Assembly: GCF_028689295.1 (NCBI RefSeq) | Contig: NZ_JAQTWL010000001.1 | Location: 310,001-374,000 of the forward strand | DNA length: 64,000 nucleotides | Source of the DNA: Rhodoferax sp. | GTDB lineage: Bacteria; Pseudomonadota; Gammaproteobacteria; Burkholderiales; Burkholderiaceae_C | Direction of reading: 5' to 3' | Part shown: one piece after another, positions 1 to 8,971 of the stretch | Layout: every line of letters starts with the position of its first letter | Numbering within the stretch: the stretch's first letter is position 1 | Program-made: the position numbers and the translations under genes | The notes under the pieces: generated by a model | What the model was told of the DNA's origin: nothing | Databases searched by the model: none | What the model saw: the letters and a program-made list of their open reading frames with translations, nothing else

Positions 1-365
1 ACATCGTAATGGTGCGCGATGGCGTGCGCGTCCCTGGCCCGGTCATGGCTCAGGGCGCTGAACAGACGGCCGAACCGGCCCCGCATGGGAACGCCCACCT
101 GGGCCAGGCAGGTTGCGGCGGCAACAATGTCGGCCGCCAGCCCATCCACGTCGAAGTGGCCGTTGACGTAACCCTCGGCCAGGTTGTCGAGGCTGGGCGG
201 CACAAAATAGCGCAGCGCAGCCGGGCTCGGGACGTTGACCGTGACTCTGGGTTGCGGCCCCAGATCATGCTGCATGCCGTTCCAGAGCTGAAGGCGCAAC
301 GGAATGGCTGTTTCGGGTTGCAAGCCGGTCAGGAAACGGGACACCGGGCTGTGCATGACGTCCAT
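1..365 (-). CDS. Cyclopropane-fatty-acyl-phospholipid synthase, N-terminal part (cut by window start)
   Basis: About 121 N-terminal residues are visible, reading out of the window on the minus strand. The piece contains a stretch of the type RYFVPPSLDNLAEGYVNG followed by FDVDG, and it ends in HHYDV. Both are hallmarks of the CFA synthase family, which methylenates unsaturated phospholipid acyl chains with S-adenosylmethionine at the inner membrane. The catalytic methyltransferase domain lies outside the window. The start ATG overlaps the stop of the upstream small protein by one base (TGATG), so the two are probably translationally coupled. Membrane cyclopropanation is a common stationary-phase and acid-stress response, which fits the neighbouring FtsH and GroEL genes. 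Family call is good; the exact subfamily cannot be judged. Confidence 0.8.
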   Translation of the reverse strand, partial: MDVMHSPVSRFLTGLQPETAIPLRLQLWNGMQHDLGPQPRVTVNVPSPAALRYFVPPSLDNLAEGYVNGHFDVDGLAADIVAAATCLAQVGVPMRGRFGRLFSALSHDRARDAHAIAHHYD

Positions 366-523
366 CAACCCGGTTCCACGACTTCAGACTGAAAGCCTTG
401 CAGCACGCCAGAGGGCGAGGCTGGTTCTGGTGCGGGCGTTGAAAAGAGGGTGTAGGCGGCGGTAGAGGCCGCCGCGACCAGGGCCGCCGCGATCAACGCA
501 TAAACTAGCTTGTGTCGATTCAT
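365..523 (-). CDS. Small single-pass membrane protein, 52 aa, unknown function
   Basis: The start at MNRHKLVYAL is chosen because an AGGAG ribosome-binding site lies five bases upstream; a longer reading to 613 has no such site. The protein has one hydrophobic helix (about residues 7-25, alanine-rich) and a short proline/glutamate-rich tail. It could be a membrane-anchored peptide or a protein with an uncleaved signal. It is divergent from the ftsH-like gene and overlaps the start of the CFA synthase gene by one base, suggesting one transcript with it. I do not recognise a family. Confidence 0.6.
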   Translation of the reverse strand: MNRHKLVYALIAAALVAAASTAAYTLFSTPAPEPASPSGVLQGFQSEVVEPG

Positions 524-675
524 GTTTTCTCCTGCGAAAGGGCATGGCGTGTTATTGCTGCCATGGGTCAGGATGCTAGGGCGCCCACTTTCGCACCGAT
601 TGCGAATTGTCATTCGGCCCGCAACTGGCGCGTGTAATCTTGCACGCTTGGACGGTGCCGTTTGAAGGGCGCAAA

Positions 676-2496
676 TTGAACAAGAAACAAACCTGGAATG
701 TGGGCTACTGGCTGTTGGCAGCCATGCTGTTGTTGTGGCTGCAGGGCATCTGGCAAAACGCCAGCCAGTCCGAGGTGGTGCCCTACAGCGCGTTCGAGCA
801 GGCGCTCAGCGAGGGCCGCATTGTCGATGTCACGGTGACCGACCTCACCATGACCGGCCGCCTGAAAGCCACCGAGGAGCAAAAAAACACTCTGGTGACC
901 GCGCGCATCGAGCCCGACCTGGCGGCGCGCCTGGACAAGTACAACGTGCCCTATACGCGCGTGGTCGAGAGCACCTGGCTGAAAAACCTGGCGTCGTGGA
1001 TCGTGCCGTCGCTGGTGTTCTTCGGGCTCTGGTTTTTCCTGTTTCGCAGTTTTGCCGACAAGCAGGGCCTGGGCGGTTTCATGTCGGTTGGCAAAAGCCG
1101 CGCCAAGATTTATGTCCAGACCAATACCGGCGTCACCTTTTCCGATGTGGCTGGTGTCGATGAGGCCCGCCACGAGCTCGAAGAGGTGGTGGACTTCCTC
1201 AAGCATCCGCAAGAGTATGGCCGCCTCGGCGCGCATATTCCCAAAGGCGTGTTGCTGGTGGGACCGCCCGGCACCGGCAAGACGCTGCTGGCCAAGGCCG
1301 TGGCAGGTGAAGCCGGCGTGCCGTTCTTTTCGATCTCGGGCAGCGAGTTTGTCGAGATGTTCGTGGGCGTGGGCGCAGCCCGGGTGCGCGACCTGTTCGA
1401 GCAGGCGCGAAAAATGGCCCCGGCCATCATCTTCATCGACGAGCTCGACGCGCTGGGCCGCGCCCGTGGCGCTTTTCCGGGTCTGGGCGGGCATGACGAA
1501 AAAGAGCAGACGCTGAACCAACTGCTGTCTGAAATGGACGGTTTCGATGCGTCGGTCGGGCTGATCATTTTGTCGGCCACCAACCGTCCCGAAATCCTCG
1601 ACCCCGCGCTGTTGCGCGCCGGGCGCTTCGACCGCCAGGTGCTGGTGGACCGGCCCGACCGCAAGGGCCGCATCGACATCCTCAGGGTCCATGTGCGCAA
1701 GGTCAAGCTCGATACGGCGCTGAAGCTCGAAGACGTCGCTGCGCTCACCCCCGGCTTCAGCGGCGCCGACCTGGCCAATCTGGTCAACGAGGCCACGCTG
1801 GTGGCCACCCGGCGCAAGGCCGACCAGGTCACGCTGCCCGACTTCACGGCCGCGGTGGAGCGCATCGTGGCCGGCCTGGAGCGCCGCAACCGGGTGCTCA
1901 ACCCCAAAGAGCGCGAGGCCGTGGCGTTTCACGAGATGGGTCACGCGCTGGTGGCGCTGGCCCAGCCGGGCACCGACCCGGTGCACAAGGTGTCGATCAT
2001 TCCGCGCGGCATTGGCGCTTTGGGCTACACCATCCAGCGCCCCACCGAAGACCGCTACCTGATGACACGCCCCGAACTCGAGCAAAAAATTGCCGTGCTG
2101 CTGGGCGGGCGCGCCGCCGAAAAGCTGATCTTCGAAGTGCTGTCCACCGGCGCTGCCGACGACCTGGCCAAGGCCACCGACATGGCCCGCGACATGGTGA
2201 CGCGTTATGGCATGGACGAGGGCCTGGGCTACGTTGCCTACGAGCCCAGGCGCCAGCAGATGCTTGATGTGCCAGCCGGCGTGCTGCCGCAGGCCAGCCC
2301 GGTGTCGGAGCACACGCAACAGCGCATCGACGACGCCATCCGCGGCATCGTGATGGACGGCTTCGATCACGCCAATGCCATTTTGCAGACCAACCGGGAC
2401 GTGCTGGAACGCGGCGCGCATGCGCTGCTGGACAAGGAAACGCTCGACGAGGCCGCCATCCGCGCCCTGGCCACTGAACTCATTCGCGTGCATTGA
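676..2496 (+). CDS. ftsH: ATP-dependent zinc metalloprotease FtsH, second-copy type
   Basis: Membrane-bound AAA+ protease that degrades misfolded membrane and regulatory proteins. With the TTG at 676 it has 606 residues, close to family length. Two membrane helices (about 8-25 and 110-128) flank a periplasmic domain. The Walker A motif GPPGTGKT is at about 196, Walker B (FIDELDAL) around 255, and the zinc site HEMGH at 419-423. I chose TTG 676 because GAAGGG precedes it by six bases and the product then begins [11 protein letters not shown] like typical FtsH; an alternative TTG at 607 has no ribosome-binding site. The setting (no rrmJ/ftsJ or folP nearby) indicates an accessory paralogue rather than the housekeeping ftsH. 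IDELDAL instead of the common IDEIDAV is a small departure. Confidence 0.93.
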   Translation: MNKKQTWNVGYWLLAAMLLLWLQGIWQNASQSEVVPYSAFEQALSEGRIVDVTVTDLTMTGRLKATEEQKNTLVTARIEPDLAARLDKYNVPYTRVVESTWLKNLASWIVPSLVFFGLWFFLFRSFADKQGLGGFMSVGKSRAKIYVQTNTGVTFSDVAGVDEARHELEEVVDFLKHPQEYGRLGAHIPKGVLLVGPPGTGKTLLAKAVAGEAGVPFFSISGSEFVEMFVGVGAARVRDLFEQARKMAPAIIFIDELDALGRARGAFPGLGGHDEKEQTLNQLLSEMDGFDASVGLIILSATNRPEILDPALLRAGRFDRQVLVDRPDRKGRIDILRVHVRKVKLDTALKLEDVAALTPGFSGADLANLVNEATLVATRRKADQVTLPDFTAAVERIVAGLERRNRVLNPKEREAVAFHEMGHALVALAQPGTDPVHKVSIIPRGIGALGYTIQRPTEDRYLMTRPELEQKIAVLLGGRAAEKLIFEVLSTGAADDLAKATDMARDMVTRYGMDEGLGYVAYEPRRQQMLDVPAGVLPQASPVSEHTQQRIDDAIRGIVMDGFDHANAILQTNRDVLERGAHALLDKETLDEAAIRALATELIRVH

Positions 2497-2583
2497 AACA
2501 GCGCGCAGCAAAAGTGCGATTTATCAAAACCTGTCAACGACAAAAAGCTACGCTGAAAGCCATAGAAATCTGGAAGAAAGATC

Positions 2584-4362
2584 ATGCACACCACGCAAAC
2601 CACCCATTTTCTTGAAGCCATTTCCGACCATGTCTGGCGCACGCGCTATTGCTGGTCGGAGGAGGGCCATGTGCCCGAGCCCTCGATCGACGCCACCTTC
2701 GACCGGGTGGCGCTGGCGGTGTCAGCGGCCGAAACGCATCACCGCGATGACTGGTGCGAGCGCTTCCGAGCAATTTTGAGCGACTTCCGTTTTTTGCCGG
2801 GCGGGCGCATCCTGGCCGGTGCCGGCACCGTGCGCCAAACGACGCTGTTCAACTGCTTCGTGATGGGGCCGCTGGAGGATTCGATCAATGGCATTTTCAA
2901 CGCCCTGCGTGAAGCCATGGTGACGCTGCAAGCCGGCGGCGGCGTTGGCGTCGATTTTTCCACCCTGCGGCCGATGGGCTCAGCAGCGCATGCCAGTGCC
3001 GGCGTGGCCTCTGGGCCGGTCTCTTTCATGGGCGTCTGGGAGGCAGCCAACGCCGTGCTGGAGTCGAACAATGTGCGCCGCGGCGCCATGATGGCCACGC
3101 TGCGCTGCGACCACCCCGACATTGAATCCTTCATCGACGCCAAGCTCGCTGGCGGCGTGCTGCCGCACTTCAACCTGTCGGTGGCGCTGACCGACGACTT
3201 CCTGCGCGCCGTGGAGACCGACAGCCCCTGGCCGCTGGTCTTCCCGCTGGGCCAACACCCGGTTCCAGTGGGAGGCGAGGTCTGCGAGCGCGTCTGGTCG
3301 GGCGACACCACGCCCCGGCTTTGCCTGGTGCACCGGCGAGTTCCGGCGCGTGTGTTGTGGGACAAGCTGCTGGCGGCGCAGCTGGCCAGCGGCGAGCCCG
3401 GCGTGCTGTTCATCGACCGCATCAACCGCGACAACAACCTCTGGTACTGCGAGCGCATTGCCACCACCAACCCCTGCGGCGAAGTGCCGCTGCCCGCTTA
3501 TGGCGGCTGCAACCTGGGGTCGATCAACCTGACCCGCTTTGTGCAGGAGCCCTTTGGTCGGCAGGCCAAGGTGGATTGGGCTGCCCTGAAGGCGGTGGCC
3601 GGTATTGCCACCCGCTTTCTGGACGATGTGCACGACCTGTCCCTGTTTCCGCTCAAGGCGCAGGAAAAAACGGTGCGCGCCAGCCGCCGGATCGGCCTGG
3701 GCATCACCGGCCTGGCCGACATGCTGGTGATGCTGGGGCTGCGCTATGGCTCCGAAGCGAGTCTGGACCTGACGCGCGCGATCATGACCACGATCCGCGA
3801 CACGGCCTACCTCACGTCCATCGAGATCGCCAGGGAGAAGAGCGCCTTCCCCGACTTCGACAAAATCAAATATGGCGCCAGCCCGTTCGTGCTGGGGCTG
3901 TCGCACGAGTTGCAGGATGGCATTGCCGAGCATGGCATTCGCAACAGCCACCTGCTGGCGGTGGCGCCTACCGGCACCATGAGCCTGCTGGCCAACAACG
4001 TGTCGAGCGGCATCGAGCCCATTTTTGCCGCCGATGCCACGCGCCGCGTGCGCGGTGCCGACGGCCAGCCCGTCAGCTTCGAGGTCGAAGACGCCGCTGT
4101 GCGCCAGTACCGGAAATTGCACGGCGCCAGAGCCGTCTTGCCGGCGCATCTGGTCACGGTGGCCGACATCAGCGCCGAAGAACAGTTGCGCATGATGGCG
4201 GTGGTGCAGTCCTGCGTGGACAACGCCATCTCCAAAACCGTGCGTCTGCCGTCCGGCGCCGGCCCGCTCGACCTGGAACTGGTCATGCTCCAAGCCTGGG
4301 AGCTTGGGCTCAAGGGCTTTGCGGTGTACCGCGAAGGCAGCCGGGACGGCGAGTGCTTGTAG
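2584..4362 (+). CDS. nrdJ: Adenosylcobalamin-dependent (class II) ribonucleotide reductase, short form
   Basis: Reduces ribonucleotides to deoxyribonucleotides using a B12-derived radical, so it works with or without oxygen. At 592 residues it contains only the catalytic barrel. The family cysteines are visible: C91 in FNCF, the radical cysteine C298 in NPCGE (N296, E300), and C309 eleven residues later, matching the spacing of the Thermotoga enzyme. The C-terminal region with the shuttle cysteine pair found in long NrdJ proteins is absent; the reading frame stops at DGECL, inside a REP-like hairpin. The start follows a GAAAG-type ribosome-binding site. It lies 87 bp after ftsH on the same strand and may be co-transcribed. 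Whether it is a functional short subfamily or a truncated gene is open. Confidence 0.88.
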   Translation: MHTTQTTHFLEAISDHVWRTRYCWSEEGHVPEPSIDATFDRVALAVSAAETHHRDDWCERFRAILSDFRFLPGGRILAGAGTVRQTTLFNCFVMGPLEDSINGIFNALREAMVTLQAGGGVGVDFSTLRPMGSAAHASAGVASGPVSFMGVWEAANAVLESNNVRRGAMMATLRCDHPDIESFIDAKLAGGVLPHFNLSVALTDDFLRAVETDSPWPLVFPLGQHPVPVGGEVCERVWSGDTTPRLCLVHRRVPARVLWDKLLAAQLASGEPGVLFIDRINRDNNLWYCERIATTNPCGEVPLPAYGGCNLGSINLTRFVQEPFGRQAKVDWAALKAVAGIATRFLDDVHDLSLFPLKAQEKTVRASRRIGLGITGLADMLVMLGLRYGSEASLDLTRAIMTTIRDTAYLTSIEIAREKSAFPDFDKIKYGASPFVLGLSHELQDGIAEHGIRNSHLLAVAPTGTMSLLANNVSSGIEPIFAADATRRVRGADGQPVSFEVEDAAVRQYRKLHGARAVLPAHLVTVADISAEEQLRMMAVVQSCVDNAISKTVRLPSGAGPLDLELVMLQAWELGLKGFAVYREGSRDGECL

Positions 4363-4388
4363 CGCCGACCTCAGTCGGCCATCGCGGG
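4358..4388 (+). repeat. REP-like hairpin at the end of nrdJ
   Basis: A perfect six-base stem, GCCGAC (4364-4369) and GTCGGC (4374-4379) around a CTCA loop, is preceded by TTGTAG and followed by CATCGCGGG. This resembles the TTGTAGGAG...CGCCGCGA layout of the REP units at 32452-32514. The nrdJ stop codon TAG (4360-4362) is part of this motif. It may be a mobile REP-type unit that also works as a weak terminator; there is no T-run. Confidence 0.45.
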
Positions 4389-4427
4389 TGCAAGTCCGCC
4401 CCGCAAAGGCCGGTCAATGTACAGATA

Positions 4428-4883
4428 TCAATCAGGTAATTCCAACGCCCGATCCACACGCTTCTTCAGTTCGGGTCCGGTGAACTGGGTCAGGTCGCCG
4501 GTCACACTGCGTTTGAGGGCTTTTTGGGCTGCCGCGCTCAAGCAGGGCTTGAGCTCGCCCAGCATCTGGCTGCTGGTCATCAGCACCAGCGCGTTGCAGC
4601 GATGCGTGGCCACCGAATCGTTGAGGTAATCGGCCAGTTGCCGGGCAAAGCTGGCGCGCGCCTTGTCATCGGTCTGGGTTTTGGGTTCGAACTGGGTGCC
4701 GGCATGGCCGGTGCGGCCGTGGCCCTTGCCGGCTGTGCCCGTCAGGGCGCCGCCCTCGGCCTGGCCGGTCAGGCTGGCGCGCGGAAAGACAAAGTCGGTC
4801 AGTTCGGTGAGTGCGTGGTCTGGCGCGCGCTCGAAGCAGCGTGCCCGTTCGCCATTGGCGATCAAAATCCAGGTCTTTTCCAT
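4428..4883 (-). CDS. Host attachment family protein
   Basis: A 151-residue soluble protein beginning MEKTWILIANGERARCFE and carrying the conserved late stretch with NDSVATHRCNALVLM and GELKP, which match the family annotated as 'protein required for attachment to host cells', first named in Agrobacterium. The biochemical role is not settled; the fold resembles release-factor/baeRF-like domains. It sits on the minus strand downstream of the groEL paralogue (24 bp gap), so the two are probably one operon. Homologues commonly occur in stress-protein clusters of betaproteobacteria, which fits its surroundings. It faces nrdJ convergently, with about 65 bp between. Confidence 0.82.
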   Translation of the reverse strand: MEKTWILIANGERARCFERAPDHALTELTDFVFPRASLTGQAEGGALTGTAGKGHGRTGHAGTQFEPKTQTDDKARASFARQLADYLNDSVATHRCNALVLMTSSQMLGELKPCLSAAAQKALKRSVTGDLTQFTGPELKKRVDRALELPD

Positions 4884-4907
4884 GATGGTCCTCTTCCTTT
4901 GTGAATG

Positions 4908-6548
4908 TCAAAACATGGGGCCAACGCCACCTTCGGGCGTCGACGCTCCCAACTCGGACGACGGCTTGGCGGGCGCTGTCGCAATCATGCAATCGGTGGT
5001 CAGGATCAAGCTGGCGATGGACGCCGCGTTTTGCAGCGCCAGCCGCGTCACCTTGGCCGGGTCGATCACGCCCATCTGCAGCAGGTCGCCGTAGGTGCGC
5101 GTGGCTGCGTTGTAGCCAAAGGCTGGTTCGGTCGATTCGTCCACCCGGTTCAGAATGACCGACGGCTCGTCGCCGCCATTGCTGACAATGCGCCGCAAGG
5201 GCTCCTCCAGGGCGCGCGACACCAGCCGGATACCCGAGGTCTCGTCGAGTGAGCTGCCCGTCAAATCCAGCAGCGCCCGACGCGCGCGCAGCAAGGCCAC
5301 ACCGCCGCCCGGCACAATGCCTTCTTCGACCGCCGCGCGGGTGGCATGCAGCGCGTCTTCAACCCGCAGCTTGCGCTCTTTCAGTTCAGTCTCGGTGGCC
5401 GCACCGACCTTGATCAGTGCGACACCGCCAGACAGCTTGGCGGCGCGCTCATCGAGCTTTTCGCGGTCATAGTCGCTGGTGGCAAGTTCGCGCTCCTTGC
5501 GGATGATGGCAATGCGCTCCTTGATGGCCTGTGGCTTGCCGGCGCCGCCGATCAGCGTGGTGGCCTCCTTGGTGATTTCGGCGCGGGTGGCGCGCCCCAG
5601 GTCGCTCATGGTGACCTTGGCCAGCGTCAGGCCCACCTCGTCACTCACCACCGTGCCGCCGGTGAGCACGGCAATGTCCTGCACCATGGCCTTGCGCCGG
5701 TCGCCAAAGCCGGGCGCCTTGACGGCACAGGTTTTCAGCGTGCCGCGGATGGTGTTGATGACCAGCGCCGCCAGCGAGTCGTTGTCCATGTCTTCGGCAA
5801 TCACCAGCAGGGGTTGGCCGGTCTTGACAATTTCTTCGAGCAGCGGCAGCAGATCCTTTAGCGACGACAGCCGGCCTTCGCACAACAAAATCGCCACGTC
5901 TTCCAGCACCGCGCTCTGGCGCTCGGCGTTGTTGATGAAGTAGGGCGACAAAAAACCGCGGTCGAACTGCATGCCTTCCACCACCTCCAGCACGCTCTCC
6001 AGCCCCGAGCCGTCTTCGATGGAAATGGCACCCTCGCGGCCCACCTTGTCGATGGCGCTGGCGAGCAGGTCGCCAATCGAGCGGTCGTTGTTGGCCGAGA
6101 TGGCGGCCACGTGGGCAATTTCCTGCGACGTGGCGCAGGGCCGGGACAGGGTCTTGAGCTCGGCCACCACGGTGTTGATGGCCAGCTCGATGCCGCGCTT
6201 GAGGTCCATCGGGTTCATGCCGCCGGCCAGGTAGCGCAGGCCCTCCTGGATCATGCCGTGCGCCAGCACCGTGGCGGTGGTGGTGCCGTCGCCCGCCATC
6301 TCGCTGGTGCGGGCCGCCACCTCGCGCAGCAGCTGCGCGCCCATGTTCTCAAAGCGGTCTTCGAGCTCGATCGACTTGGCCACGAGCACGCCCGAATTCA
6401 CGATTTGCGGTGGCCCGAAGTCACGCTCCAGAATGACCGTGCGCCCGCGCGGCCCCAGCGTCACCTTGACCGCCTCGGCCAGCGCATCGACACCGGCGCG
6501 GATCTTGGCGCGGGCGTCGTCGTGGAACAGGAGTTGTTTGGGTTTCAT
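4908..6548 (-). CDS. groEL: Chaperonin GroEL paralogue (60 kDa)
   Basis: An ATP-driven protein-folding chaperonin of 546 residues from the ATG at 6548, the usual family length. Typical segments include [12 protein letters not shown] near the start, the ATPase motif DGTTTAT, and [10 protein letters not shown] late in the sequence. The C-terminus lacks the repeated GGM tail of housekeeping GroEL and ends GGVGPMF. No groES lies beside it, so this is a lone accessory copy that would have to use the co-chaperonin encoded elsewhere. Earlier in-frame ATGs exist at 6563 and 6578; 6548 aligns with the family start MKPKQLLF, although its ribosome-binding site is weak (GAAAG). No CIRCE operator is visible upstream. 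Confidence 0.93.
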   Translation of the reverse strand: MKPKQLLFHDDARAKIRAGVDALAEAVKVTLGPRGRTVILERDFGPPQIVNSGVLVAKSIELEDRFENMGAQLLREVAARTSEMAGDGTTTATVLAHGMIQEGLRYLAGGMNPMDLKRGIELAINTVVAELKTLSRPCATSQEIAHVAAISANNDRSIGDLLASAIDKVGREGAISIEDGSGLESVLEVVEGMQFDRGFLSPYFINNAERQSAVLEDVAILLCEGRLSSLKDLLPLLEEIVKTGQPLLVIAEDMDNDSLAALVINTIRGTLKTCAVKAPGFGDRRKAMVQDIAVLTGGTVVSDEVGLTLAKVTMSDLGRATRAEITKEATTLIGGAGKPQAIKERIAIIRKERELATSDYDREKLDERAAKLSGGVALIKVGAATETELKERKLRVEDALHATRAAVEEGIVPGGGVALLRARRALLDLTGSSLDETSGIRLVSRALEEPLRRIVSNGGDEPSVILNRVDESTEPAFGYNAATRTYGDLLQMGVIDPAKVTRLALQNAASIASLILTTDCMIATAPAKPSSELGASTPEGGVGPMF

Positions 6549-6687
6549 GGTGCATGCTTTCATGAATGACTGGTGCACATGCTAGGCCGACCAATTGCGG
6601 CATGAATGAGAAATCTCAATGGTGCAGAAGTTAGCCGATTCAAAATGAGCCATTATTTTTTTTGGCAATACTGAAAAGGGGATCGTC

Positions 6688-7176
6688 ATGAAAAGATTTG
6701 CATGGCTTCTGTGCGCTGGCGGTGTCATGGCATCGGCAGCGCTGCTGGCCGGCTGCGTGCTGGAACTGCAGAACAGGCAGCCAGCCGAGGAACTTGCGCG
6801 GCTGTCGCAGCCGCCCGGTTCGGTCTATACCGGCTGGCGCGTTTTTCAGGACCGCTGCGCCGGCTGCCATGGTCCCGCTGGCAGCGGCACGGCGGCCGCG
6901 CCAGACCTGTTGCCAAGGGTGCGTCAAATGAGCTCGCGCCAGTTTGTTGACTTTGTGCTCACACGCTACGACTGGAACCTGCCGGTAGCCCGGGCCGGTG
7001 GCGACAGCGCCGCGCGCGCAGAATTGATCGAGCAAATCCTGCAGCGCAAGCAGGGCGCGCTCACCATGCCCGTGTGGCAGGGCGAGCCGCGCGTGAGCGC
7101 CCACATTGTTGACCTGTATGCCTACCTGTCGGCGCGCGGCGATGGCACGCAAGGGCCGGAGCGGCCGGCGCGCTAG
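6688..7176 (+). CDS. c-type cytochrome lipoprotein, monoheme
   Basis: A 162-residue exported electron-transfer protein. A lipobox LLAGC puts the lipidated cysteine at residue 23. A single heme-attachment motif CAGCH lies at 57-61, followed downstream by TMPVW, whose methionine is the likely sixth heme ligand. The mature part is short, as in cytochrome c class I domains. A GGGG ribosome-binding site (AAGGGGATCGTC before ATG) supports the start. It is divergent from groEL with about 140 bp between, a region that must hold both promoters. The redox partner is unknown. Confidence 0.85.
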   Translation: MKRFAWLLCAGGVMASAALLAGCVLELQNRQPAEELARLSQPPGSVYTGWRVFQDRCAGCHGPAGSGTAAAPDLLPRVRQMSSRQFVDFVLTRYDWNLPVARAGGDSAARAELIEQILQRKQGALTMPVWQGEPRVSAHIVDLYAYLSARGDGTQGPERPAR

Positions 7177-7249
7177 CGCTGGCTAAAATGAACTTCAATG
7201 GCGTTCAGCGCTCAAACGTGGCACGCCATCATCCAACACGAGGATCATC

Positions 7250-7909
7250 ATGAAGAAACTGCTTCTTACGTTTGCTGCACTCATCACCGGCAGCATGAGT
7301 CTGGCCCAGGAAGTTGGCCGCGTGATTTCGTCAACCCCCATCATCCAGCAAGTCGGCCAGCCCAGAAACGTGTGCACCACTGAGCAGGTTGCCGTGCAAC
7401 AGCCCAAGTCGGGTGCTGGCGCCTTGATGGGCGCGATTGCCGGCGGCGCGGTGGGCAATGCCATCGGCGGCGGCTCGGGGCAGGTGGCTGCCACCATGCT
7501 GGGCATCTTTGGCGGGGCGATTGTGGGCGACAACATCGAGGGGCAGCCCATGACGCAGGTGCAAAACGTGCAGCGATGCAGCACGCAAACCTTTTATGAA
7601 AATCGCACCATGGGCTACAACGTCGTGTATGAATATGCCGGCAAGCAGTATTCCGTGCAGATGCCCAGCGACCCCGGCCCCACGGTCCAATTGCAGATCA
7701 CCCCGGTCGGCGCCAATTCACAAGGGCTGGCGCCCACTGCCGCAACCACCTACCAGCAGCCGATCTACACGCAGCCGAACACGATCATGCTGGCCCAGCA
7801 ACCTTACCCGGTGTACGTGCGCCCCAGCTATTACCCACCGATCAGCCTGAATCTGGGTTACGTCTATTGGCGTGGGGCCAACGGTGGCCACTACGGCCAC
7901 CGGCATTGA
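7250..7909 (+). CDS. Glycine-zipper 2TM domain protein, exported
   Basis: A 219-residue protein with a signal peptide ending near residue 19 (MSLAQ). A glycine-zipper region of GAxxGGxxG type lies around residues 57-90 (GAIAGGAVGNAIGGG and FGGAIVGDNI), as in the 2TM/OmpA-like zipper family that inserts into or associates with the outer membrane. The C-terminal half is rich in proline, tyrosine and glutamine and ends with a histidine/glycine tail (GGHYGHRH). The ribosome-binding site AGGATCATC precedes the ATG. Such proteins are often envelope-stress components, but no specific function can be assigned. Confidence 0.75.
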   Translation: MKKLLLTFAALITGSMSLAQEVGRVISSTPIIQQVGQPRNVCTTEQVAVQQPKSGAGALMGAIAGGAVGNAIGGGSGQVAATMLGIFGGAIVGDNIEGQPMTQVQNVQRCSTQTFYENRTMGYNVVYEYAGKQYSVQMPSDPGPTVQLQITPVGANSQGLAPTAATTYQQPIYTQPNTIMLAQQPYPVYVRPSYYPPISLNLGYVYWRGANGGHYGHRH

Positions 7910-7991
7910 CCGAGCCCTGAAGTCTTCAGGTCGCGGGCGGACGCCACAAGCATGGTCTTGTCGGTGATTGCTGCCGATGCGCCCTGCCCAC

Positions 7992-8885
7992 ATGAAAGAC
8001 TTGAACGTGAACATCACCACAAACAAACCCCACGTCAAGGTGTCGCGAACGGTTGAGCAACTGATTGCCGGCCAAGCCACCTCCGACGGCGCGGGCGTCA
8101 AACTGACCCGTGTGCTGACGCACAACCTGCAGCACCGGCTCGACCCGTTTCTGATGCTCGACGCCTTTGGCAGCGACCAGCCTGACGACTACATTGCCGG
8201 CTTTCCCGATCACCCGCACCGCGGTTTCGAGACCATCACCTACATGATCGCCGGGCGCATGTTGCACCGCGACAGTGCCGGCCACGAAGGGTTGCTGGAA
8301 AACGGCGGCGTGCAGTGGATGACGGCCGGCAAGGGTGTGATCCACTCCGAAATTCCGCAGCAGGAAGAGGGCGTGATGGAGGGCTTTCAGCTCTGGCTGA
8401 ACCTGCCCAGGCGGGACAAGATGATCACGCCCTGGTACCGTGACTTCAAAAACGCTGACCTGCCGAAATTTGTGACCGAAGAAGGCGTGGCCGTGACGGT
8501 GATTGCCGGAGAAAGCCATGGTGTGAGCGGCGCCGTGACGCGCGACACCACGCAGCCCAACTACCTGGACCTGCACCTGCCCGCTGGCAGCCATTTTGCG
8601 CAGCCACTGGCCGCTGGCCACAACGCCTTTGTCTATGTGTACCGCGGCGAGGTCAGCATCGCCGGCAAAGCCGTGCCAGCGCAGCGCATGGCCATTCTGG
8701 TCAATGACGCGCAGGCCGATGGCGTGGTGATCGAGGCCAGCGTGGACGCCAAGGTGCTGCTGGTATCGGGCCAGCCTTTGAAAGAGCCCATTGTTCAGTA
8801 CGGCCCGTTCGTGATGAACTCGCAGGATGAGATTTACCAGGCGCTGAGCGATTTCCGCGATGGCCGGCTGGGGGAGTTTGCCTGA
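7992..8885 (+). CDS. Pirin family protein
   Basis: A 297-residue bicupin. The N-terminal cupin carries the metal-binding HPHRGFET motif, a later histidine, and GKGVIHSE, together giving the usual three His and one Glu iron ligands. Bacterial pirins act as quercetin dioxygenases or as redox-sensitive regulators; which applies here cannot be told. The start is set at MKDLNVNI by family similarity. Alternative in-frame starts at 7968 (TTG) and 7977 (ATG) have no better ribosome-binding site. Confidence 0.88.
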   Translation: MKDLNVNITTNKPHVKVSRTVEQLIAGQATSDGAGVKLTRVLTHNLQHRLDPFLMLDAFGSDQPDDYIAGFPDHPHRGFETITYMIAGRMLHRDSAGHEGLLENGGVQWMTAGKGVIHSEIPQQEEGVMEGFQLWLNLPRRDKMITPWYRDFKNADLPKFVTEEGVAVTVIAGESHGVSGAVTRDTTQPNYLDLHLPAGSHFAQPLAAGHNAFVYVYRGEVSIAGKAVPAQRMAILVNDAQADGVVIEASVDAKVLLVSGQPLKEPIVQYGPFVMNSQDEIYQALSDFRDGRLGEFA

Positions 8886-8938
8886 GTTGTTGTGTGCCTG
8901 TCGCGGCCATTGTGCTCGGTGGCTGGTAAACCAGTGAC

Positions 8939-8966
8939 TTGCATAAACAATAAACGTAACTACAAT
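8939..8966 (+). promoter_or_regulatory. Predicted sigma-70 promoter of brnTA
   Basis: A -35 box TTGCAT (8939-8944), a 16-base spacer and a -10 box TACAAT (8961-8966) lie just before brnT. Transcription would begin within a base or two of the brnT ATG at 8972, giving an almost leaderless mRNA. BrnA is known in Brucella to autorepress its own promoter, so this is also the expected operator region. Confidence 0.6.
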
Positions 8967-8971
8967 AACCC

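Noticed and set aside
607..675. Longer FtsH start at TTG 607
   Set aside because: No ribosome-binding site, and the added residues are not like FtsH N-termini.
610..2511. Long minus-strand frame of 633 codons across ftsH
   Set aside because: Shadow of a high-GC gene; the plus frame has all FtsH motifs.
2520..2540. Half FNR-like box (ATCAA) before nrdJ
   Set aside because: The other half (GTGCG) does not match TTGAT, so it is not a credible FNR/ANR site.
4380..4420. GGGTGCAAGTCCGCCCCGC after nrdJ, similar to group II intron domain I or part of a cobalamin riboswitch
   Set aside because: Only a short word matches. No reverse transcriptase, domain V hairpin, or B12-box is present, and it lies downstream rather than upstream of the B12-dependent enzyme.
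6549..6687. Heat-shock promoter or CIRCE operator for the groEL paralogue
   Set aside because: No CIRCE repeat is present; a TTTTGAA...CACCAT pair on the minus strand only loosely resembles a sigma-32 promoter.
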